Position numbers and translations under genes: made by a program. Shown piece after piece: positions 53,302 through 61,992 of a stretch of DNA of 64,000 nt. Each line of letters starts with the position of its first letter. The stretch's first letter is position 1. This DNA comes from G963663775 sp963663775 (GTDB lineage: Bacteria; Bacillota; Clostridia; Oscillospirales; Butyricicoccaceae), in the NCBI GenBank assembly GCA_963663775.1, contig OY760624.1, forward strand, positions 1,426,001-1,490,000, given 5' to 3'. The notes beneath the pieces were generated by a model. That model worked only from the letters and a program-made list of their open reading frames with translations, searched no databases and was not told the DNA's origin.

Positions 53302-54336
53302 ATGTCCGGTAAAGGTAATGTTACAATTTCTGAGATTGCCCGTGAGTGTGGTGTTTCGAAATCGACGGTGTCGCGGGTGTTAAATGGGAAACCGGATGTG
53401 TTGCCTGAAACAAAAAAACGAGTTCTTGAGGTTGTTGAGAAATATAATTTTCAGCCAAATGCTTATGCAAAGGGAATGCTGGGAAAACGCAGCGATTGTA
53501 TCGGTGTTGTAATTCCACATGATATAGATTACATTTTCAAGAATCAATATTATGCCGAAACACTCCGTGTTATTTTAAAGACGACACGGGAACGAGGATA
53601 TTATGTTTTGTTGATTTGTTGTCATGATATGAAAGAGGCAGTAGATGCTGTCATGCAGAAACGCGTGGATGGCTTGATTTTGATTACGCCGCTGCCGGAG
53701 CATAAACCGGCAATGATGACGTTTTTGAACTGTAAGATACCGTTTGCAGCAATAGGAAGATGCCAATTTCTTCCGGAAGCATATCAAGTTTGCACGGACA
53801 ATTACCAAGGCGCGATGCTCGCAATGGAACATCTGTTTTCGTTGGGCCATCGGAAAATTGCGTATATTGGCGGACCGAATTTTCTGCCTTCAAGCGGAGA
53901 ACGCTCCCGGGCTTATCTTGATGCGATGCGCGCGAATGGAATTCTCGTTTTGAATGAAATGATGCAAGATGGCAGCAATTCGATTGAATCTGGCGCTGTT
54001 GCGACGAAAAAAATATTGGAAACCTGTCCGGATGTGACAGCGTTTTTTGTAGCTTCCGACTATATGGCCATCGGTGTGGAGAACGCAATTCGCGAAAGTG
54101 GAAAGAGTGTTCCAAAAGATTATTCGGTCATTGGTTTTGATAATATTCCGATTGCAGAGCAAATCAGCCCTTCTCTGAGTACGATTGATCAGCAGATTGA
54201 AGCAAAGGGAGAGATTTGTGCCAATCTTTTATTGGATTTGATTGAAAAGCCAGAGGTTGAACAGAAGCGTTCTGTAGAGATTGCTTCAACCTTATGCGTT
54301 CGAGATAGTACTGCGGTTGTTCGCTCCGACGAATAA
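53302..54336 (+). CDS. LacI/GalR-family transcriptional regulator
   Basis: The 344-residue protein has the N-terminal LacI helix-turn-helix (VTISEIARECGVSKSTVSRV then LNGKPDV) and hinge, and a periplasmic-binding-like effector domain from about 60 (GVVIPHDIDYIF, GRCQFLPEAYQVCTDNYQGA, VIGFDNIPIAEQISPSLSTI). GGAGGTG precedes the ATG. It lies between two divergent operons that share GGGAACGG-type operators and is their likely repressor. The effector is unknown but is probably the imported substrate or an early intermediate. Confidence 0.92.
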   Translation: MSGKGNVTISEIARECGVSKSTVSRVLNGKPDVLPETKKRVLEVVEKYNFQPNAYAKGMLGKRSDCIGVVIPHDIDYIFKNQYYAETLRVILKTTRERGYYVLLICCHDMKEAVDAVMQKRVDGLILITPLPEHKPAMMTFLNCKIPFAAIGRCQFLPEAYQVCTDNYQGAMLAMEHLFSLGHRKIAYIGGPNFLPSSGERSRAYLDAMRANGILVLNEMMQDGSNSIESGAVATKKILETCPDVTAFFVASDYMAIGVENAIRESGKSVPKDYSVIGFDNIPIAEQISPSLSTIDQQIEAKGEICANLLLDLIEKPEVEQKRSVEIASTLCVRDSTAVVRSDE

Positions 54337-54386
54337 TTGCAAACTTTGTGAAATAACCATTGTAATTTGTCCTTGAATGGGATATT

Positions 54387-54444
54387 GAAAACCTTATGTA
54401 TTGAATTGACCGTTTAGTTCGGTTTCTCATCTAGTAAGGTTTTC
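54387..54444 (+). terminator. Terminator-like structure after the LacI gene
   Basis: GAAAACCTTA (54387-54396) pairs with TAAGGTTTTC (54435-54444), enclosing an inner ACCG/CGGT hairpin. Its T-rich 3' side leads into the next operator. Confidence 0.5.
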
Positions 54445-54458
54445 ATTTTACTAATTTG

Positions 54459-54484
54459 CGGGAACGGTACCGGGAACGATGCCA
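54459..54484. promoter_or_regulatory. LacI-type operator before the zinc alcohol dehydrogenase operon
   Basis: GCGGGAACGGTACCG followed by GGGAACGATGCC forms two adjacent boxes ending 32 nt before the start codon of the zinc dehydrogenase. They are nearly identical to the boxes at 52890-52902. Confidence 0.75.
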
Positions 54485-54516
54485 ATAATATAAAATGGCG
54501 AAGAAAGGGTATAAAT

Positions 54517-55551
54517 ATGAAAAAGTTATTACTTACCGATATCAACAAGCTGGAATTGGTAGAAGAGACAATCCCGGTTTCTGGAGAGGAAGAAGCGGTA
54601 ATCCGTGTGAAATATGCGGGCATCTGCGGGTCCGATATGCATATCATATCTGGACAGCATCCGACGGCGAAGCCTCCTTTTGTAATGGGGCATGAAGTCT
54701 GCGGTGAAATTTATGAGATCAACTCGAAGCGGCGTTCTGATTTGAAACCGGGGGACAAAGTGGCGGTTCATGCGGTAAAAGGCTGCGGAAGCTGCGAAAT
54801 GTGCCGATCCGGACGCGAAAACTTGTGCGAACATATTGAAATTATGGGCGCTGGATGTGATGGGTTTTATAGTGAGTATGTACTTTGCCGCGCAGATCGG
54901 ATTATTCCGTTTAAGCCAAATGTGGATATGAAAAATGCCGCAATGGTAGAACCTCTGACGATTGCAGTGCATGATGTGCGGAGAAGCGGCTTGCAGGCAG
55001 GCGAAGATGTCTTTATTACAGGGGCGGGTACCATTGGTATTTTGATTGCGATGATGGCAAAGCTGACCGGTGCGGCGCATGTCGTGATAGGGGAGATCAA
55101 TCCGGATCGTATCCGCATTGGCAGAGAACTTGGATTTGATGTAATAGATACTTCTGCTTCTGACTTTGAGATGCAGTGCAGTGCGGTGACCGGTGGAAAT
55201 AAGTTTGATAAAGTTTTTGAAGTCACTGGTTTCCAAGGCGGTTTTGACAATTGCCTCAAGATGATAAAACGCGGCGGCGTAATGGTTCAAGTGGGTATGC
55301 CTGGCAGTGGTATGTTTGAAGGCGGATTTCATGTCAATGATATTATTTTTAATGAGGCGAGCTATTTTGGCGTGAGAAATTCGACTTCGCGCAGCATGGC
55401 GGTAGCGGCTAAAATTATTGATGACGGATTGCTTGATGAGCAGCTTCAAAAAATGGTTTCTGCGATATATCCCAAAGAAAATGCGCTTGAAGCGTTTGAT
55501 GAGGCAAGAAAAGATAAATCACTGCTGAAGATTTTGATTGATTTTACGTAA
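54517..55551 (+). CDS. Zinc-dependent medium-chain alcohol dehydrogenase (polyol type)
   Basis: The 344-residue protein is an MDR dehydrogenase. The catalytic zinc region is AGICGSDMHII with GHEVCGEI, and the structural zinc site is GCGSCEMCRSGRENLC (four Cys). The NAD fold is VFITGAGTIGILIAMMAKL. It resembles sorbitol, threonine and L-idonate/galactitol-phosphate dehydrogenases, so it probably oxidises a secondary alcohol of a polyol or sugar acid. AAAGGGT precedes the ATG. It leads the + strand operon under LacI-type operators. Confidence 0.9.
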   Translation: MKKLLLTDINKLELVEETIPVSGEEEAVIRVKYAGICGSDMHIISGQHPTAKPPFVMGHEVCGEIYEINSKRRSDLKPGDKVAVHAVKGCGSCEMCRSGRENLCEHIEIMGAGCDGFYSEYVLCRADRIIPFKPNVDMKNAAMVEPLTIAVHDVRRSGLQAGEDVFITGAGTIGILIAMMAKLTGAAHVVIGEINPDRIRIGRELGFDVIDTSASDFEMQCSAVTGGNKFDKVFEVTGFQGGFDNCLKMIKRGGVMVQVGMPGSGMFEGGFHVNDIIFNEASYFGVRNSTSRSMAVAAKIIDDGLLDEQLQKMVSAIYPKENALEAFDEARKDKSLLKILIDFT

Positions 55552-55662
55552 TATCCGATGACATGATTTGGATATGTTTCAGAGTATGTAATAAGTAGAA
55601 ATGCAGTAAAATATATAATTATATGATGATGAAAGTCATTATGAAAGGAGCTTGGGGTTCTT

Positions 55663-56967
55663 ATGCAGAACTGGCAAGAAATCTATACGTCAAAGTTAAC
55701 CACAGCGGAGGAAGCTGTGAAGCATATTCCGGACGGAGCGCGGGTGTTTTTTGGACATGCGGCAAATGAACCTGCTGTTCTGGTTGATGCAATGGTAGAA
55801 AACTATGAACAATACAAGGATGTTGAAATCGTGCACTGGGTGCCGATGGGCAAGGGCGAATATACGCTGCCAAAGATGAAGGGACATATTAAGCACAATG
55901 CACTGTTTGTAGGGCCTTCGACGCGTGCTGCCGTGCAGGAAGGCCGCGCGGATTATACGCCGTTCTTCTATCATCAGGCACCCCGCTTTTTCAGCGATGG
56001 TACGATGCCGATTGATGTTGTGTTGGTTTCATTGACGCCGCCGGACGAACATGGCTTTTGTTCTTTTGGTGTTTCTGTTGGCGGTACAAAACCGGCTGCA
56101 CTCGAGGCGAAAATTGTGATTGCACAGATTAACGATCAAATGCCCCGCACGATGGGGGACTCGTTTATTCATGTTTCTAAGATTACATATGCCGTTGAGA
56201 CATCCAGACCGCTGCCTGAATTGACTGGCGGTAAAATTACGGAGGTTGAGGAAGCGATTGGACGCAACTGTGCAAGCCTTGTAGAAGATGGTTCAACACT
56301 TCAGCTCGGAATCGGTTCGATTCCGGATGCGGTGCTCAAATTTTTAGGAGACAAAAAAGATCTGGGTATTCATTCTGAAATGTTTTCAGACGGAGTGGTG
56401 GATCTTTATCATAAAGGTGTTATTACGGGCGCAAAAAAGACAATAGACAACGGCAAGATGGTAGCTGCATTTTTGATGGGCACCAAAAAGCTGTATGATT
56501 TTGTAAACAACAATCCGGATGTGGTGATGCTTCCGGTGGATTATGTGAATGATCCGGTTGTAATCTCAAAAAACAATAAAATGGTTGCAATCAATTCCTG
56601 TTTGCAGGTAGATTTTAACGGACAGGTGAATTCAGAGTCGATGGGAACACGGCAATTTTCAGGTATCGGCGGTCAGTTGGATTATGTGCGCGGCGCATCG
56701 ATGTGTCCGAATGGAAAGGCTGTTTTGGCAATGCCTTCCACTGCAAAGCACGGGGAAATTTCTCGAATTGTTCCGGTGTTTGAGGCGGGTACAACCGTTA
56801 CCACCACGCGTACGGATGTGCATTACATTGTAACCGAATATGGTATAGCGAATTTGCGGGGAAAATGTTTGCGTGAACGTGCAAAATTATTGATTGAGAT
56901 TGCACATCCGAAATTCAGGGAGGAGCTTTTGCAGGCATACTATGAACGTTATGGTAAGGAGGAGTAA
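55663..56967 (+). CDS. 4-hydroxybutyrate CoA-transferase (acetyl-CoA hydrolase/transferase family)
   Basis: The 434-residue protein closely resembles clostridial 4-hydroxybutyrate CoA-transferases as I recall them. Shared features are GKGEYTLPKMKGHI near the start, CASLVEDGSTLQLGIGSIPD, LGIHSEMFSDGVVDLY with the catalytic Glu, and RQFSGIGGQLDYVRGAS. It exchanges CoA between acetyl-CoA (or similar) and 4-hydroxybutyrate. AAGGAG lies upstream. With the 4-hydroxybutyrate dehydrogenase on the opposite strand it gives a route from succinate semialdehyde to 4-hydroxybutyryl-CoA. Confidence 0.88.
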   Translation: MQNWQEIYTSKLTTAEEAVKHIPDGARVFFGHAANEPAVLVDAMVENYEQYKDVEIVHWVPMGKGEYTLPKMKGHIKHNALFVGPSTRAAVQEGRADYTPFFYHQAPRFFSDGTMPIDVVLVSLTPPDEHGFCSFGVSVGGTKPAALEAKIVIAQINDQMPRTMGDSFIHVSKITYAVETSRPLPELTGGKITEVEEAIGRNCASLVEDGSTLQLGIGSIPDAVLKFLGDKKDLGIHSEMFSDGVVDLYHKGVITGAKKTIDNGKMVAAFLMGTKKLYDFVNNNPDVVMLPVDYVNDPVVISKNNKMVAINSCLQVDFNGQVNSESMGTRQFSGIGGQLDYVRGASMCPNGKAVLAMPSTAKHGEISRIVPVFEAGTTVTTTRTDVHYIVTEYGIANLRGKCLRERAKLLIEIAHPKFREELLQAYYERYGKEE

Positions 56968-56968
56968 A

Positions 56969-57775
56969 ATGGAAACGAGAAAGATAGAAAAACTTGGCGA
57001 TCACGTATTTGAACAAGTTTTTTTGAGTGTTGAGAATCATGTTGGCATTTTGACACTGCACAATCCGCCGGTAAATGCGGCAAGTGGAACCGTGCAGGAG
57101 GAGATTCTTCTGTTGTGTGATTATATCAATCATGCGGATGACATCTGGGTCTGTATTATGCATTCTGATATCAAAACCTTTTGTGTAGGGGTTGATATTA
57201 AGCGCTTTAAAAAGAGCATCGACGATAAGGATGTTACGAATACACAAGAGGTGTATTATGATGGTGCGTTGGCGCTATATGAACTGCGGGTTCCGCTGAT
57301 TTGTGCCGTACATGGACATTGTCTCGGCGGAGGTGTCTGTTATCCGGCGGGTGCAGATATTTCGATTGCGGTGAAAGGCACTGTATTTGGCTCACCTGAG
57401 GTAAAGCTCAGCGTGATCGGTGGATCCGGTCATATGGGTCGGATTTTACCGCCGATGGTACAGCGAGATTTATGCTATCGGGGTGCATTTATCACAGCGG
57501 AAGAGTTGATCAAATACGGCGGTTTGTCTCAGATGGTTGATTCCTTAGAAGAATTAATGCCAGCAGCTTTGGAAAAAGCACATGAGCTGTGCAAACGCGG
57601 TCCGTTGGTCCTTCGATATTTAAAAGCGTGTATGAATGAGCAAGAAGATTTCCAAATGAAAAAGAAAAATGATTTGGAAGTTACATATACGCGGTATATG
57701 GCACGTCATAGCGACTTTGCGGAAGGCGTCACAGCATTCCTTGAAAAAAGAGAACCACAGTATACAGGTGAATAA
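56969..57775 (+). CDS. Enoyl-CoA hydratase/isomerase family protein (crotonase fold)
   Basis: The protein (about 268 aa) has the crotonase fold: oxyanion-hole regions around VCIMHSDIKTFCVGVDIKRF and HGHCLGGGVCYPAGAD. Of the two Glu that enoyl-CoA hydratases use, the first position is Cys124 (GGGVC), while the second is kept as Glu144 (GSPEV). One Glu only is the pattern of double-bond isomerases, so hydration activity is doubtful. ATG 56969 has AAGGAGG just upstream and follows the CoA-transferase stop directly. It may act on a C4 acyl-CoA made in this pathway. Confidence 0.85.
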   Translation: METRKIEKLGDHVFEQVFLSVENHVGILTLHNPPVNAASGTVQEEILLLCDYINHADDIWVCIMHSDIKTFCVGVDIKRFKKSIDDKDVTNTQEVYYDGALALYELRVPLICAVHGHCLGGGVCYPAGADISIAVKGTVFGSPEVKLSVIGGSGHMGRILPPMVQRDLCYRGAFITAEELIKYGGLSQMVDSLEELMPAALEKAHELCKRGPLVLRYLKACMNEQEDFQMKKKNDLEVTYTRYMARHSDFAEGVTAFLEKREPQYTGE

Positions 57776-57850
57776 AATAGCTGCAAAGCATACGATATCG
57801 TGTGTTTGGTGAAATAGAAGAAACATATTCAATGGAAAGAGGTAGAATGT

Positions 57851-58879
57851 ATGAAAAAACTATTTGTAGGCTTGCTGGCAGGTTGTATGGCACTTTCGAT
57901 GACGGCGTGTGGTAACTCCAGCACAGATACAAGCGCATCCACTGCTTCCAGTTCGTCCGGCGATACCAGCAAAGAGACCACCACGCTGAAGTTTAATTTT
58001 GTTAAGAGCAGCAGTGACCCAGAATATCAGTGGTATGATGATTATTTCAAGGGTATCAGCGAAGCTTCCGGCGGCGAGATTCAATATGAATTATATCCTT
58101 CTGAAGCACTGGGCGGATCGGCTGACGTTTTAGAAATGGCTGCTATGGGTCAGCCGGTTGTACAGGACTGTGACTTCTCTTATCTGGCAAACTATGTTCC
58201 GGATATGGCGGTTGGCATGGCTCCTTACCTGATTCAGACCCCGGATCAGATCAAGAAGCTTTGGAAATCCGATTTGGGCAAGGAATGGGAAGCTGCATTG
58301 GCTGAAAAGGGACTGCATATCGTTGATTTGCACTATTTCGGTACTCGTAACTTGATCTCCAACACAGAAGTGCATTCCAGAGAAGATATCAGCAAGTTAA
58401 AGATTCGCTGTGCGGCTACACCGATGTGGAATGAAGTTGTCCGCGTTCTCGGCGGCAATGCAACCAATACAGCATGGTCTGAAGTATATCAGGCACTGTC
58501 CCAGGGCGTTGCAGACGGTGCAGAGTCTCCGTATGCACTGCTGTACTCCGCTAAGCTCTATGAGCCCTGCAAATATTTGATTAAGACCGAACATCTGGTT
58601 GCAGCAACTGCAGTCGTTATGAGCGAAGAAGTTTATCAGTCCTTGTCTGACACTGCAAAAAAAGCAATTGACGATTGCGGAACCGCATATGCAGATACGG
58701 CAATTACAAATGTTCAGAGCATTGAACAGGAATATATCCAGAAGTTGCAGGACGAAGGCGTTCAGTTCATTGATATTGACAAGAGTGAGTTTATTGAAGC
58801 TGCAAAGGACACACCGACTTATTTCCCGGAATGGTCTGATGGCTTGTATGAGAGAGCACAACAAGCAATTGCTGAATAA
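57851..58879 (+). CDS. dctP: TRAP transporter substrate-binding lipoprotein (DctP family)
   Basis: The 342-residue protein has a lipobox SMTACG (Cys about 20), a Ser/Thr-rich tether and the DctP fold. Conserved stretches are YELYPSEALGGSADVLEMA, HYFGTRNLIS and KLKIRCAATPMWNEVVRVLG, in which the Arg normally contacts the substrate carboxylate. It captures an organic acid, plausibly a sugar acid or hydroxy acid, for the DctQM permease. It follows the crotonase-fold gene by about 75 nt. Confidence 0.92.
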   Translation: MKKLFVGLLAGCMALSMTACGNSSTDTSASTASSSSGDTSKETTTLKFNFVKSSSDPEYQWYDDYFKGISEASGGEIQYELYPSEALGGSADVLEMAAMGQPVVQDCDFSYLANYVPDMAVGMAPYLIQTPDQIKKLWKSDLGKEWEAALAEKGLHIVDLHYFGTRNLISNTEVHSREDISKLKIRCAATPMWNEVVRVLGGNATNTAWSEVYQALSQGVADGAESPYALLYSAKLYEPCKYLIKTEHLVAATAVVMSEEVYQSLSDTAKKAIDDCGTAYADTAITNVQSIEQEYIQKLQDEGVQFIDIDKSEFIEAAKDTPTYFPEWSDGLYERAQQAIAE

Positions 58880-59094
58880 ACGGCATAGCCGTTAAGGGGG
58901 ACATCGTATAATTCTAATCTGCCCTTAAGATTTGCAAAATCTGGAGGAGAAAACACAAAGACGCTGGCAATTACTTTGTGTATCAGTTAGAAACTTTGAA
59001 GTTCGATGAAAATTCTACTGGTATCGCAATGCGTCAAACAAATTTTGTGTGAATTGTGCGGTGTTATCCTAAAAATTTTAAGGAGGAATCGCTA

Positions 59095-59592
59095 ATGAAA
59101 AAAGCAGGAGACATCCTGTATAAGGCTGAAGCGGTGATTGCAGGAACTGGATTCGTTGTAATGATGGGTGTCATTATTATGAATGTGTTAGCACGTTATA
59201 TATTCAGCAAATCTTTTGCTTGGGCAGAAGAGATTGCATACATGGCCTTTAACTGGGCGGTATATTTTGGAATTTGTATCGTATATCGCAATCAAGGTCT
59301 AGTTTCAATTGATGCTTTGGTAGATCGTTTGCCGGACAAGGCAAGACATATTGTTCAGGTTTTTACGTTTGGATTGGTCGGCGTGATGAATCTTGCGTTG
59401 GTCGTCTGGGGAATCCAACTGTCATTGGACGGCTTTGTTCGAAAAACAGCGATTCTGAAAATCCCATATTTTTTTATTGATATGTGTATTCCGCTGGCAG
59501 CTGTTATTTTGGCAATATACTCATTCCATTATATGGTTAACGCAATCCATGGAGAAGATGTGAAAGCAGCTTCTCTGGAAGAAAGATCCTAA
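59095..59592 (+). CDS. dctQ: TRAP transporter small membrane subunit (DctQ family)
   Basis: The protein (about 165 aa) has four membrane helices and the DctQ stretch NVLARYIFSKSFAWAEEIAY. ATG 59095 is preferred, with AAGGAGG upstream; the frame extends back to 59056 without a ribosome site. The 215-nt gap after dctP contains an AACGGC/GCCGTT hairpin (58878-58892) that may hold back transcription so that the binding protein is in excess. Confidence 0.9.
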   Translation: MKKAGDILYKAEAVIAGTGFVVMMGVIIMNVLARYIFSKSFAWAEEIAYMAFNWAVYFGICIVYRNQGLVSIDALVDRLPDKARHIVQVFTFGLVGVMNLALVVWGIQLSLDGFVRKTAILKIPYFFIDMCIPLAAVILAIYSFHYMVNAIHGEDVKAASLEERS

Positions 59593-59611
59593 GGAAGGGA
59601 GGAACAATATT

Positions 59612-60904
59612 GTGAGTTTTTGGTCAATATTTCCAATCATTGTTTTGTTTATAATGTTCTTCCTGAAAGTACCTGTAGCATATTCAATGATTATTGCGGC
59701 TTCTTCGTATTTCATTTTTTGCCCAGGCACGATGGATGTAAGCATGATGATTCAGAAAATGATTTCAGCGAATTCGTCGTTTACGTATTTGGCAATCCCG
59801 TTTTTCACCTGTGCAGGTGTTGTGTTTGACTATTCCGGCATCACAAAGCGGCTTATGCGTTTGGCAGAGCTGTTGGTAGGGCATATGCGTGGCGGTATGG
59901 CACAAGTAAACGTGCTGCTTTCTGCCTTGATGGGCGGTCTGTCTGGTTCCGCGAATGCAGACGCAGCACTGCAGTCTAAGATGCTCGTCCCGGAAATGGA
60001 GAAGATTGGATACAGCAGATCTTTTTCTTGCGCAGTAACGGCAGCATCTTCCTGTATTACGCCGATCATCCCGCCCGGAATCATTCTGATCTTATATGCA
60101 TCTGCATCGAATGTTTCCGTTGCAAAGATGTTTTATGCAGGATATATCCCTGGCTTCTTGATTACCGTCTCTATGATGGTGCTGACCTGGTGGATTTCGC
60201 GTAAGCGCGGCTATAAGCCGTCCCGCGAAAAAATGGCAAATCCAAAAGAATTTGGTGCAGCATTTTTGGACGCACTTCCGGCGCTTTTCGTACCGTTTGG
60301 CTTGGTACTGGGTTTGCGTCTTGGAATCTTTACGCCGACAGAAGCAGGCGCAATCTGTGTTCTGTATGCAATCCTGGTGGGATTGCTGCTTTACAGAGAA
60401 CTGAAGCTCAAAGACCTCCCGAAGATTATTTGGGAATCTGTGGTAAACACAGCTGGCGTTATGTTTATTTTGGCAGGTGCACAAGCATTCTCGGTTTATC
60501 TGACATGGGAACGCCTTCCAAATATGATTTCTGAAGCGATGATTAGCGGCATATCTTCACCGATCGTATTTTTGATCATGGTGAATATACTGTTGCTCGT
60601 GATCGGTATGTTCTTTGACGGCGGTGCGGCAATGATTCTGTTGGCGCCGTTGCTTGTACCGGCTGCGCAGGCACTCGGTGTTGATCTGGTGCATTTCGGT
60701 ATTATTTTGGCAATCAACTTGACCATTGCCGGAATGACGCCGCCATTTGGCGCAATGATGTTCGTTTCCACTTCTATTACAGGGGTCAAAATTGAACATT
60801 ATGCGAAGGATGCGATACCATTTATTGCATTGCTGATAGGGTGTTTGATAGTATTTACCTACATTCCGCAGGTTGTTACGTTCTTGCCGAATTTGTTGTC
60901 ATGA
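59612..60904 (+). CDS. dctM: TRAP transporter large membrane subunit (DctM family)
   Basis: The 430-residue protein has about 12 membrane helices and DctM signatures: IPFFTCAGVVFDYSGITKRL, LMGGLSGSANADAALQSKML and SCITPIIPPGIILILYASAS. It forms the Na+- or H+-driven channel with DctQ. The start is GTG 59612 with GGAAGGGAGG 9 nt upstream. It closes the operon. Confidence 0.93.
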   Translation: MSFWSIFPIIVLFIMFFLKVPVAYSMIIAASSYFIFCPGTMDVSMMIQKMISANSSFTYLAIPFFTCAGVVFDYSGITKRLMRLAELLVGHMRGGMAQVNVLLSALMGGLSGSANADAALQSKMLVPEMEKIGYSRSFSCAVTAASSCITPIIPPGIILILYASASNVSVAKMFYAGYIPGFLITVSMMVLTWWISRKRGYKPSREKMANPKEFGAAFLDALPALFVPFGLVLGLRLGIFTPTEAGAICVLYAILVGLLLYRELKLKDLPKIIWESVVNTAGVMFILAGAQAFSVYLTWERLPNMISEAMISGISSPIVFLIMVNILLLVIGMFFDGGAAMILLAPLLVPAAQALGVDLVHFGIILAINLTIAGMTPPFGAMMFVSTSITGVKIEHYAKDAIPFIALLIGCLIVFTYIPQVVTFLPNLLS

Positions 60905-60954
60905 TTTTGAACTCGCTCCTCAAAACCAGAATGGTACGGCACCAAACTTTTATT

Positions 60955-61010
60955 AAATGGAAAGCTTCAGCTCATCGGGGATACATCCGATGAGCTGAAG
61001 TTTTCCATTT
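60955..61010 (+). terminator. Terminator of the dehydrogenase-CoA transferase-TRAP operon
   Basis: A stem of about 23 bp (60955-60978 with 60987-61010; core CTTCAGCTCATCGG/CCGATGAGCTGAAG) ends in TTTT and TTT runs. Confidence 0.85.
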
Positions 61011-61144
61011 AAGGCAATATTTAATGCCCACTGAATAATATCCAAAGCCTTATAGCACAAGGCGTGAAGAGGAATCAGTGGTATAATAAGTGCAAGGAAA
61101 AACAAGAAAAAGGGCAAAAAACCTTGCACGTGAGGTGAAACGGA

Positions 61145-61184
61145 ATGTACAAATATGACGACGGACAGCTCAGCATCCATGAAT
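61145..61184 (+). pseudogene. 5' fragment of an IS1182-like transposase gene
   Basis: ATG 61145 after GAGGTG begins MYKYDDGQLSIHE, the usual N-terminus of IS1182-like (IS5/IS4 superfamily) DDE transposases. The reading frame is cut by the IS21 element at 61185. Joining across that element restores SIHEFGQPVG. A GTGCAAGG/CCTTGCAC hairpin lies upstream at about 61090-61128. Confidence 0.85.
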
Positions 61185-61275
61185 TGTGAATGTCAATGAA
61201 AAAGTGAGCCAACCGCTCATGAAAAAGTGAGCCACATGCTCACAAAAATTAGGATAGTGCCATAGTTGTTTTGAG

Positions 61276-61992
61276 TCAATAAGAATCACCGTTCATATCG
61301 AGCACATGAGAACGAAAAGTTAAACGATCAATCAAAGCAGCAACCATAGTGGTGTTTTCAAAAAGATCTGTCCATTGAGAAAACGGAAGATTTGTTGTGA
61401 CAATCGTACTGCTCTTTTCGCTGCGGTCAGAAATGACTTTAAACAGGAGTTCCGACTGATGGCGATTGAAACTGAGATAACTCAGCTCATCTAAGATAAG
61501 CAAATCTGCCTTGCGTAAAGTTCGTTCCAACTTTCCTAGCTGGTAGTGATCTTTGGCTTCGCACAGCTCTGTAGACAACGTTGCTGCATTTTTAAAGAGC
61601 ACATGATATCCTTGGGTACAGGCAGAAAGACCCAAAGCAATGGCTAAATGCGTCTTTCCTCGTCCGGGATTCCCGATCATAACAACGTTTTGCCGTTCTG
61701 CAACGAATTGGCAGGAAGCGAGCTCTGCTAGAAAAACAGGAGAAACAGAGCCGTTCAGTTGGCTGCAGTCAAACTCATCGAGCGTTTTTTGATAAGGAAA
61801 CGCTGCGGTTTTAAGTCGTCGGCGATTTTGATTTTCCTGACGGGAAGCACTCTCTGCCTGCATCAGCTCCAACAACAGACTGCCAAAATCAGCGGTAGGA
61901 TCGGCATGGCGTAAAGTTTGAACATAGTCTCCAAAAGTCGGGATTTTTAATTGTTTTGCATACAGCCGGATTTGTTCTTCCGTTAAATTCAT
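61276..61992 (-). CDS. istB: IS21 helper ATPase IstB
   Basis: The protein (about 238 aa) is an AAA+ ATPase with Walker A GNPGRGKTHLAIALG, Walker B LLILDELSYLSF and sensor stretch TIVTTNLPFSQW. It aids IstA in target capture. ATG 61992 (MNLTEEQIRLYAKQL) is preferred to 62019 because it starts the conserved domain and overlaps the istA stop, the usual IS21 coupling. The reading frame is intact. Confidence 0.92.
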   Translation of the reverse strand: MNLTEEQIRLYAKQLKIPTFGDYVQTLRHADPTADFGSLLLELMQAESASRQENQNRRRLKTAAFPYQKTLDEFDCSQLNGSVSPVFLAELASCQFVAERQNVVMIGNPGRGKTHLAIALGLSACTQGYHVLFKNAATLSTELCEAKDHYQLGKLERTLRKADLLILDELSYLSFNRHQSELLFKVISDRSEKSSTIVTTNLPFSQWTDLFENTTMVAALIDRLTFRSHVLDMNGDSY

